Part shown: positions 56,850 through 64,000 of the stretch, piece by piece
How positions within the stretch are numbered: the first letter of the stretch is position 1
Layout of the letters: each line of letters begins with the position of its first letter
Assembly: GCF_000283155.1 (NCBI RefSeq)
Contig: NW_004454262.1
Coordinates: 1,415,109-1,479,108 of the forward strand
Direction: 5' to 3'
DNA length: 64,000 nt
From: Ceratotherium simum simum
Taxonomy: Eukaryota > Chordata > Mammalia > Perissodactyla > Rhinocerotidae
Notes under the pieces: model-generated
What the model saw: the letters and a program-made list of their open reading frames with translations, nothing else
The model's database searches: none
What the model was told of the DNA's origin: nothing
Made by a program: the position numbers and the translations under genes

Positions 56850-57285
56850 ATCATCCAGTGGTTTCTTGGTTCACCACTCTAGTGGAAATCTCTTGTCCAC
56901 TTGCCCAGTATCCATTCCCCTTCTTTTGGTAAGACCTCACATTTCCTAAGGGGACTGTCTACCCCCAAAATCCTCCCCACCACTCTCTCCACAGCCCCTT
57001 CCACCCCTAGCCACTGTGTGGTTTGAGGGAAACTGTTTCCACTTCTGGCTGCCAAGATGGGCTTGTGACCCAGGACTGAGTAAAAAGAGTGTTTATCCCA
57101 CTGGCCATAGTCATTGGTTCATGGATGAGCATAAAACCCATTCAAAGCAAATCAAACCCAGCACAGGGCTTCTGCGGGAAAGACTAGAAAGAGATGCTGG
57201 CAGAAATGGTCATATTATGGGCTTCGAGCTGCTGGGAGGCCATTTTGCCATCAAGAAGGAAGCAGAAAGACTAGAAAAAAGTGGA
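56850..57285 (+). mobile_element. ancient mammalian interspersed repeat
   Basis: Ordered resemblance to a known old repeat: TTCTTTTGGTAAGACCTCAC, AAGGGGACTGTCTACCCCC, GGCTGCCAAGATGGGCTTG, TGACCCAGGACTGAG, CTGGCCATAGTCATTGGTTC, GAGCTGCTGGGAGGCCATTTTGCC. Class uncertain (LTR or DNA element). The 98-codon frame at 57016-57312 lies in it and is not a gene. Confidence 0.5.
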
Positions 57286-57289
57286 AAGT

Positions 57290-57690
57290 TTCCAGATAGT
57301 TTTTGGAGGTAGAGCCAACAAAGCTTACTGAGTTCACAGGATGTTCTTATGGCTTGGATGTAGGTGATGAGAGAAGGGAGAACTCTTGAATATGTTCTAG
57401 ATTTTTGGCTGAAAAATTGGGTAGATGGTGTTGCCATTTACTGAGCAGAGGAAAGACTGAATGAGACACAAGATTGAAGGGAAAAAAAATCAAATGTTCT
57501 ACTTCGTCAAGTTAAGTTTGAAATGTCTTTTAGACATTCCAGTGGAGATGCCAGTTTGGAAATCTGGGGAAGAGGCAGGTTTGAATAGATAGATTCTGGG
57601 GCTGTCAGCACTTGATTGGCATTTAAAGCTATTGAGTTGGATGAGATAGCTAGGCTGAGCTCTTGGGCATGCCCGTCTTTGTGTGCAGGG
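57290..57690 (+). mobile_element. ancient mammalian interspersed repeat, 3' part
   Basis: TTGGAGGTAGAGCCAACAAAG, GGTAGATGGTGTTGCCATTTA, GTTAAGTTTGAAATGTC, TTTTAGACATTCCAGTGGAG and TTTAAAGCTATTGAGTTGGA then TGAGATAG follow the same long ancient repeat seen at 28330-28860. Confidence 0.5.
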
Positions 57691-57699
57691 TGAGAAGGA

Positions 57700-58215
57700 G
57701 GATATGACAGACTTTCTGTGAAGTCGTTTCTGCTGAAATCCTTTAATGGCTCCTCCTGGCTCTCAGAATAAAATCCAAGCTTCGTTACATTAAACAATTC
57801 ATGATCTGTCCCTGGTATCTTTCCAGCCTCTTCTCTTCTATTCCTTTCCTGCAACCTGCATTCCAGATACTGTAACTCCCTGCAAACCCTTGACTAAGCT
57901 GGCTCAGCTTTCCCCTAGGACTCCTAATTGCTTGTCTTGTCTGCTGGGAGTGTCCTTGCCTCCCACTCCAATGCACCCTTGGTTTTTTATAGCTTAATTT
58001 AGAAGTCACTCCTTTTCCCGAATTCCTCCCTGAGTTTGCACTGGGTCCCACTTAGGTGTTCCTCTTGCCAGTGTGTTATGATGTTGGTCTACCTGTTTGT
58101 CTCATCCACTATATGGTAAACTTTTTGGGATCAGAGGCTCTGTGACTTGTTCATCTTTGTATCCCCTGAACCCATAAAGCTAACTAGCTCCCAGTAAGTG
58201 CTGAAACAATATGCA
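57700..58215 (+). mobile_element. L2 LINE 3' part
   Basis: AATAAAATCCAAGCTTCGTT, ATGATCTGTCCCTGGTATC, TTTCCAGCCTCTTCTCTTC, GGATCAGAGGCTCTGTGACT, TTCATCTTTGTATCCCCTGA and CTCCCAGTAAGTGCTGAAAC, a complete L2 3' order. The two minus frames here are antisense artefacts. Confidence 0.85.
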
Positions 58216-58307
58216 CCAATCTGGCACACATCTGACCACTGATTTACTGTCGCATTGATTTTTTTCCCCTAAAGCAGTCCAGTGCTCTGAAAGAGATTCA
58301 CTTGGTA

Positions 58308-58493
58308 CTATGGTTCTTAAATGTTAGCATGCATCACAATTACCTAGAAGACTTGTTAAAATGTAGATAGCTGTGCTCCATCCCCAGAATTTCTGATTCA
58401 GTAGGTCTGGAGAGAACTTAGAATTTGCATTTTTAACAAGTTCTAAGTGGTGCTGAAGCTGCTGGTCCAAGGCCTACAGATTGAGAATCACTC
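58308..58493 (-). mobile_element. MER5A hAT DNA transposon, full length
   Basis: 186 bases, close to the usual 189. Reverse MER5A order: TGGTTCTTAAATGTTAGCAT, AATTTCTGATTCAGTAGGTC, GAATTTGCATTTTTAACAAG, GAAGCTGCTGGTCCAAGG, ending TTGAGAATCACT. Imperfect 8-bp flanks end in GGTA on both sides (58300-58307 and 58494-58501). Non-autonomous, no coding sequence. Confidence 0.92.
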
Positions 58494-58501
58494 CGCTGGT
58501 A

Positions 58502-58979
58502 CTTTCTTTAGTGAATCATTCTCACCATGTACTCACCTCTACCTTACGCCTGTTAGGTCAGCCCTAAAACTTGGAGATGTTTCAAATCTGAACTAAATGA
58601 AGCTATGCAAAAGTGGCTTGATCTTACAATGTGACGCTAGATATCCATATGGCCAAGCTCTTCTGTTGCCTAAAGTGACACAGAGATATGCCTAAGTGAA
58701 ATTTACCTACATTATGGAAAAGCTCTTTAAAGCTACCTTCATGTAAAATTGCATTGAAACACTCCTTTGTCCAAACCTGGACACATACACAATTTTCCTA
58801 TGTCTCAGGTTATAAAAAGAAGCACCTAGTGCTAACCTTGTGTTGAGTTATCAAAGGAAGCTTGGTCAACACGTGATTCAGAGACTTCCAAAGACTAATT
58901 CTCAAAGAATAAGTGATCGTGTATAGCTAGTATAGCTTGGTTAGAATTTAATATAAGATATCTCATGTACACAATTTAA
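58502..58979. other. no recognised feature
   Basis: Nothing coding or clearly repetitive. Confidence 0.35.
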
Positions 58980-59415
58980 ATCCTCTCGGCCCCACTTCTT
59001 GCTCTAGCCCCTGCTGCAGTGACCAGTATTGTGCAGGCTTCAACCGGCTTTGTTCAGGTACAATCGCACCAGGCCAGGTCCCTCTTGCCCTAGAGCTTTG
59101 CTGACACTGTGGTGAGAGGCTCCTGCAGGATCTCATTCTGTACTGATGCCTGTATAACTGAAGTTCAGAGACCCAATGGGTAAACAATTTCCCCTTTTGT
59201 CCTTGGACACACATTTCTTAAGGCTCCTTAGAAGGTCTGCTGAGACAGCGCCAGCCTCTAGAGATGGCCAGCTTGAGCATGCATCCCTAAATTGGCTTCT
59301 CCTCCTTCCATTACACTCCCCAGACCCTCACTCCTGCTCCTAGGATGATATTCTCAAATAAAATACTGTCCAATAAACTACTTGTCTTAGCTTTGGGGGG
59401 AATCCAGGCTAAGAT
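58980..59415 (+). mobile_element. probable LTR 3' portion
   Basis: The right end CCAATAAACTACTTGTCTTAG followed by GCTTTGGGGGGAATCCAGGCTAAGA closely resembles the end of an old mammalian LTR (polyadenylation signal AATAAA, then U5-like end). The left limit is uncertain. Confidence 0.4.
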
Positions 59416-59859
59416 ATAACCCAAAGCAAAAAGTTGTGTTGAGAGGTGAACGTTTTGCTTCAGGTCTGTAAGACCCACATGCGTTGCAAAGTCAAACCAG
59501 AGCTAAATGTGAAATACAAATAGATGTGATTGCTTTTCTCTTAGCTACTTGATTGGTATTCTCTGACTTAAGTGGTTTGAAAGCTTTGGAAGTAGTAATA
59601 TTCTGTACAAATTTAGAGCACTGTTTAGGAACTTCTGTGTTTGTGTGAGAAGACATGTAACAGATTTATGGGGCAAAGCAAAAAGAAAATCATCCTTTCA
59701 CCAAACTTTTGGAAATTTGGGGGCAATAAAAGTATCCACATCTAGCTAAATGTGGATATCATTAATGACAATAAAATAATATTATTTAATGATGTGTATT
59801 TGGACTGAACCTTGAAGGATTTTCTCATTTAAATTGTGAGTAATAATTATTGTCATTTC
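59416..59859. other. no recognised feature
   Basis: AT-rich. Nothing recognised. Confidence 0.3.
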
Positions 59860-60170
59860 TTTCATTTGTGTAACAGTTTGTACAACCTCAGACTTTTCAA
59901 AGCACGCTGAAATTGCGGTTAACTTTCTCTGCCAGCATGGGAGTTAGATAAGGCAGGTATTAGTTTTTCATCTGTGAAAGGAAGTAGCTGAAGTTGAATT
60001 AGGTTAGCCTCCTGCGGACCCCCAACAAGGTCCCTTCCAGTTTCTAAAATTCTATGACTTTATTTTGAAGGTAAGGAGATTGAGAAGTTAAGTAACTTAC
60101 TTAAAATTTCAGAGCCAGTTAATGTGGAGAGGAACAAGAATCCAGGTCTTCTGTCTTTCAGGTTAGCAAT
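59860..60170 (-). mobile_element. MIR SINE (reverse) split by an inner forward repeat
   Basis: Reverse MIR at 59860-59965 (TTTGTACAACCTCAGACTTTTC, GATAAGGCAGGTATTAG) resumes at 60063 (GAAGGTAAGGAGATTGAG, AGTTAAGTAACTTACTTAAA, GAATCCAGGTCTTCTGTC). The insert at 59966-60062 is forward, with TTTTCATCTGTGAAAGGAAG and CAAGGTCCCTTCCAGTTTC then TAAAATTCTATGA, typical of a MIR-related SINE end. Confidence 0.65.
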
Positions 60171-62059
60171 CTTTTAAAACTACCAGTCTGGGCAATAGGA
60201 TCACAACACTGACATCGCCCTTGGGCCAGATCCCGGCAGGAAGGATTCCTGGAGCCCACGGCTTTCTCCAGGGCTTCAGGGGAATATGTCCTGCCTCTTA
60301 AAATATTGCTGCAGTAATTGTAAATGAGCACAACGGGTTGTCTGGAACTGCTAGATTAAATACTGCTACAAATAATAAAACACGAAAGAAACACCTAAAA
60401 GTTTGGGTTAAATGCTAGCCTGTCTTGAAAATTATTTTTTTATAGACTGAAGATTATTTGTTTGCCCGTAATTACTTTCTAAAGCAAACACAGCCCATGA
60501 ACGAGATTTATCACTAGAGTCTTTTCTAATTGGCTTTATTTCCATGGCAGCCAGATCTCCCACGCACAGAACATGCCCTCCTGCTTACACTGGAGGGCAC
60601 ACAGAATACGGTTCCCACATGGGGTGGCCAGATGTCCTGGATTAACCAGAATGACACAGGAGCTGGAGCTACTGTCTGCCTGGTTGTGTGCAGACACTCT
60701 GGAGGGAGTGTCCTTCAGAGCAATGTTCTTGGAACTCTTTGAAGGGGAGACACTCATGCCTTTCACCATTTTGGTCTCAGGAGGATGAGGAATGAATCTC
60801 TCTGGGCCAGCCCTGGGGAGTACTTGATTGCTTTTGTTTGAAAGGAAAAGTTTCTAGTTCTATAAAAAGCTTCCTTTTATTCCTAAGAAGAAAGGAATCA
60901 TACAAGCTTACGCGTTTTGTAAGACTCCAAAGGGGGCATTCCTGAAAGTTTGCCACTTTGGATAGATTACTGAGAGATTCCAGGCAGAGAAGGAGAGAGG
61001 AAGGTAGAGACAGAAGGTACTGACCCAGAGGAGACACTGTCTTCTGCACATTAACACAGGGCAGAGTTCTCAGAAAGCAAGAGGGGGAGTTGGGGACTGT
61101 GGCAGAAATTCCAGCAAAAGGCTAGAAAGCCATCTATTTACTGGACTTCTACAGTGCCCAGAAGGCTCTCTTGAAGTCAACCTTAATTACTGCTTCTCTT
61201 TCCGAAGAAGAAATCTGTTTTCTATAAGCCAGTTCTTATGAATAGGGCTGATTACAAAGCTGTAAAAGTCAGACATGAATTAGTGTACAGAGTCCCAAAA
61301 GTCCCTGAATGCCACACCAAGGCAGGACTTTTAAGTGCAATTATAGCTCTGGAACCAGCATAACACAATGTTCTGCATTTGAAAATCTGGGAAAGTATCT
61401 GCATGAATTTCTTATTCCATTTGCTATTTGCATACTTGCAAAATGTAAAAACCTGCTTTGGCATATGTCAGAAAAACTATAAAATCCCTTTCAGAATAAT
61501 GGAAGTAAAAAAATGTAAAATGCAGTGTAAATATTTGTGTCAAAGCCTTGATAAGGGCAGTTACACATTTTTTTTTCCTTTTTATTAATAGTTTCTTGCT
61601 CTTCTTAGCACAGTCGTTTCAATGGACAAGCAGTTGGGAGAGAAAGTGTCAATTACTCTAACTTATTAGGGAGATTCTGCTCTCATTAAATGGTAGAACT
61701 AAAACTTTGCCTTAGCCAATCAGATTTCAGCACCAGTTAAACTTCTTCTGGGTTGGGTTATTACTAAGCTAAAACTCTAATGGAGAATCCACATCCCGCC
61801 ACTGCCCAGCCCCACTCACCCCAGCTCCTTTCTCCAGCAGCCTCTGAATTGCAGTGAGTAATTTTTTCCGGGTTTCAGTTAATAAAGGGTAAACAGACTC
61901 ATTAAGCTTTTTTTACTTCGAGGTCTCAGCCTTGTAGATTTGCTATCAAGTCTACAACCCATGATAGTCAGATGTGAGTGCTTAGGGGTAGCTGGAAAAT
62001 GAGGGCCGTTAGTTGGATTTTGATCTTTTTTTTTCCTTTTGAATTAGATTTCCAGGCAT
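60171..62059. other. repeat-poor stretch; candidate conserved blocks at 60300-60545 and 61640-61960
   Basis: No transposon recognised and no domain in frames up to 90 codons. 60300-60545 is AT-rich with several TAATT/AATTA homeodomain-like words (GTAATTGTAAATGAG, CCCGTAATTACTTTC). 61640-61960 has TTAGCCAATCAG (a CCAAT-type word) at 61712-61723 and CAGTTAATAAAGGG near 61878. Both resemble conserved non-coding elements in style only. Confidence 0.35.
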
Positions 62060-62158
62060 AGAGGCAGTAAATTCCTTGAGAACAAAGTCCAACACTCTTT
62101 CATACATCCAGGAATGGGCACCAAGCAATAGCATTTGGATGAATAACGATGAATGGAG
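62060..62158 (+). mobile_element. L2 3' end
   Basis: AAATTCCTTGAGAACAAAGTC, GAATGGGCACCAAGC and TTGGATGAATAACGATGAATG follow the L2 terminal order. Confidence 0.55.
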
Positions 62159-62219
62159 GAATACATTGGAGGATTCGGAAAGCCCACCTTGAGAAACGCC
62201 TCTTGGGACCTTTGCATTC

Positions 62220-62345
62220 GGCTGTTTACTGAGCATGTGAGAATCCTGTGCCTCCTGAGCACCAGGTGCTGCTCTGAGCACTGTGGTTGTGAAGATGAAT
62301 CAGATACAGCTCCTGTACTTCAGAAGCTAACTACCTTTTGAGGGC
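62220..62345 (+). mobile_element. ancient mammalian interspersed repeat fragment
   Basis: TTTACTGAGCATGTGAGAATC, GCTGCTCTGAGCACTGTGG, AAGATGAATCAGATACAGCT and TCAGAAGCTAAC, the same ancient type as 4985-5100. Confidence 0.45.
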
Positions 62346-62994
62346 AAAAGACTCAGAAAAGCCTACAGTGCCGGATGTTGGGGGCCATCATGAAGAGTGG
62401 AGGAGAGCTGCAGAGCAGCTCCTGTAGGCTCCAGCTCACCCCTGAGCAGTTCAGCCACAAGAAGGTTGCCCTTCTTCTATAGCCTCTCACTTCGGCTGTT
62501 AGGAAACACTGGCCTTTTCTAGGGACAGAGAACATGACTTGTGAAACTCCTAAACCCAGGGCTTTCATAATAGGCAAGGTCATGGTCTACTCATACTATT
62601 TTTAAAATAACCTTTCCCTTAAATACAAGTGTAATGATATACAAGTTCATCATAGAAAACTTGAGGTCGCCCAGCTGGTACCATCTGACCCTGCTACTCT
62701 TGCTAGCATGCTTTATAAGTTTTAGCATTTATTATTAGCAGTGTTGATTGAGCAAAAAGTGTGCCCAATCTATGGACTAAGCAGGTGCTCTATGAGGTGG
62801 TCTGGTGCCAGAGCTCTGCCCAGCAGAGATAGTGATGATTACCTAGATAGCACTTTGACTTGTAGAGACAGTTGACTGTTGACAGCAAGGGCAGAGGCTG
62901 AGAGAGACACAGGGAGAAGCAGAGGCCAGAGACTAGCTGGGCTAATATAATGGGAAAGCATAAAAAAGGAATCAAGAATAATTATAATGACAGC
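62346..62994. other. no recognised feature
   Basis: Nothing coding or clearly repetitive. 62600-62720 is AT-rich. Confidence 0.35.
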
Positions 62995-63240
62995 TGAAAT
63001 TAATTATTTATTATATGCCAGACACTATTCTAAATGTATTTTACATCAATTATCTCACTTAAATCTCACAATAACTCTAAGGGGTAGAATTATTTTTTCC
63101 ACTTTCCAGATGAGGAAATGGAGGAACAGAGAGGTCAATTATCTTGCCCAAGGTAACACTGATAGGAAGTGACATAGCTGAGCCATGAACCCAAATAGTC
63201 TGGCTCTAGAGTCCAAGTTGTTATGATCACACCCCACTGT
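62995..63240 (-). mobile_element. MIR SINE, nearly complete
   Basis: TTATATGCCAGACACTATTC, TATCTCACTTAAATCTCACA, CAGATGAGGAAATGGAGG, CTTGCCCAAGGTAACACTGA and CATGAACCCAAATAGTCTGG then CTCTAGAGTCC, in reverse order over about 245 bases. One of the best-preserved MIRs in the window. Confidence 0.88.
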
Positions 63241-64000
63241 CCTGTAATGGAATTGTGTATGTGTGCATATACATATGTGTGTGTGAATGTGTATGCATAT
63301 ATTGATATTGATATATCATCAGTGGAAACTGGCTGGGGAGAGGGTGACCAGATTATCTCAGTCAGTAGATCCAGGAAACTCTGCAGCTTCCTCAGTCGTG
63401 TCTCATGGTCTGGGTAGCAGCTACTGTTCCTGCTAGTACTGGGTAGATGACCAACCACCCTAGTTGCCCAGGATGTTTGCAGTTTCACCACTGAAAACCC
63501 CTGTTTGGTTGGATTCTGATCTTCCTCATTTCTCTCCACTCCTCACAGTAAGATCCTGTCTGACTTTCTCTCTTCCTTGTAACCTTAAGAAGCCTGATTG
63601 ATATCTGTGCTTCTGGTCACTGGACTCCCTTTGCTTACCCTCTCTCCTTAGAATCCCATTGCTCATCCTTTCCTCCTGATGATACTGGGCAGGTGAGAAA
63701 AAGAATCTCCTCTCTCTACCGCCTCCGTCTCTGCAGTATCCCCTCAAGCTTTGTTCCCTGACTTGGTAACAACAACTATTGACCACACACTGACAAAGCC
63801 CTTTCCTCGTAGGTAGCCTCACCTCATCCCTTTTGAGTCACTGGGCTAAGTAGGGGAGGGAACCCACTTGGAGAGTGAACTTCAGGATGTGTTAATTCCC
63901 TCTTTTCATCTGATGCAGAAATTCCCTCATCTCCTGCACCTCCCTCCCAACTCCTGTATGTTGAATTGTTCTTTTCACTTTACACAGCTTTTTTTTTTTT
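63241..64000. other. unassigned; GT/AT-rich simple sequence at 63254-63318; terminal T-run
   Basis: Simple sequence with GTGTGTGTG and ATTGATATTGATATATC. A 134-codon minus frame at 63135-63539 overlaps this and the MIR and is not credible. The window ends in an 11-base T-run (63990-64000), which could be the tail of a reverse-oriented SINE or LINE continuing outside. Confidence 0.4.

Noticed and set aside
60800..60830. ERE head-like GGGCCAGCCCTGGGG
   Set aside because: No SINE body follows it; chance match.
63135..63539. 134-codon minus open frame
   Set aside because: Overlaps the MIR at 62995-63240 and a GT/AT simple repeat.
1..64000. CRISPR array, operon, phage or bacterial-type gene cluster
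   Set aside because: No regularly spaced direct repeats, no tandem long open frames, and the repeat content is mammalian throughout.

Overview
This window looks like non-coding DNA from a mammal, and I found no convincing exon, RNA gene or promoter in it. The lineage call rests on seven copies of the tRNA-derived ERE SINE, whose head carries the GGCCGGCCC-type start. EREs are confined to odd-toed ungulates, so the source is most likely a horse, ass or zebra (Equus), with rhinoceros or tapir less likely. The other repeats (MIR, L2, L3/CR1, MER5-type hAT, MaLR-type LTRs, L1M/HAL1) are the ancient load shared by all placental mammals. No bacterial-type gene organisation, CRISPR array or operon is present. 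The longest open frame is 169 codons and matches nothing I recognise. The window is therefore intergenic or lies inside a large intron.

Layout. 0.8-2.35 kb: an old L1 inside a split MER5-like element, then an L3/CR1 fragment. 5.9-7.8 kb: an old L1-type fragment broken by an LTR and two EREs. 8.48-10.80 kb: a single L1 insertion with a 17-bp target-site duplication, internally inverted (twin-primed), with an ERE in each arm and a perfect 26-bp-stem hairpin. 11.7-12.4 kb: MIR and L2. 14.1-19.96 kb: ERE, L1 3' and 5' parts, and a nearly complete LTR. 21-22.1 kb: L1 3'-UTR-type sequence ending in a 44-bp alternating purine-pyrimidine tract. 24.7-28.9 kb: L3, a MIR-in-MIR nest, an LTR of the same family as the 15.6-kb one but inverted, and an ancient repeat. 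29.3 kb: a 107-bp mariner-like MITE between two microsatellites. 31-35.7 kb: MIRs, an L1 with opposed arms, and an ERV1-like LTR with TATA and AATAAA signals. 38-41.1 kb: MIR, L2 and an L1 3' end. 42-47 kb: opposed L1 parts, two EREs with perfect target-site duplications, and a retrovirus-like LTR on the minus strand. 48-51.5 kb: MIR/L2-rich. 51.5-56.8 kb: repeat-poor. 56.8-58.5 kb: a close-packed series of ancient repeats. 58.9-64 kb: an LTR-like tail, a second nested MIR, L2 and MIR.

The repeat-poor stretches (13.4-14.1, 25.1-25.5, 47.3-48.0, 51.5-56.8, 60.3-62.0 kb) are the best places to look for conserved regulatory elements, but this is inferred from composition and the absence of repeats, not shown. 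All repeat family names were assigned by eye from remembered consensus features, without a database search. Class assignments are firmer than subfamily names, and edges of old elements may be off by tens of bases. I found no sign of a novel gene system. The most unusual items are the perfect hairpin at 9833-9896, the mariner-like MITE, the long alternating purine-pyrimidine tract and the nested or inverted insertions.
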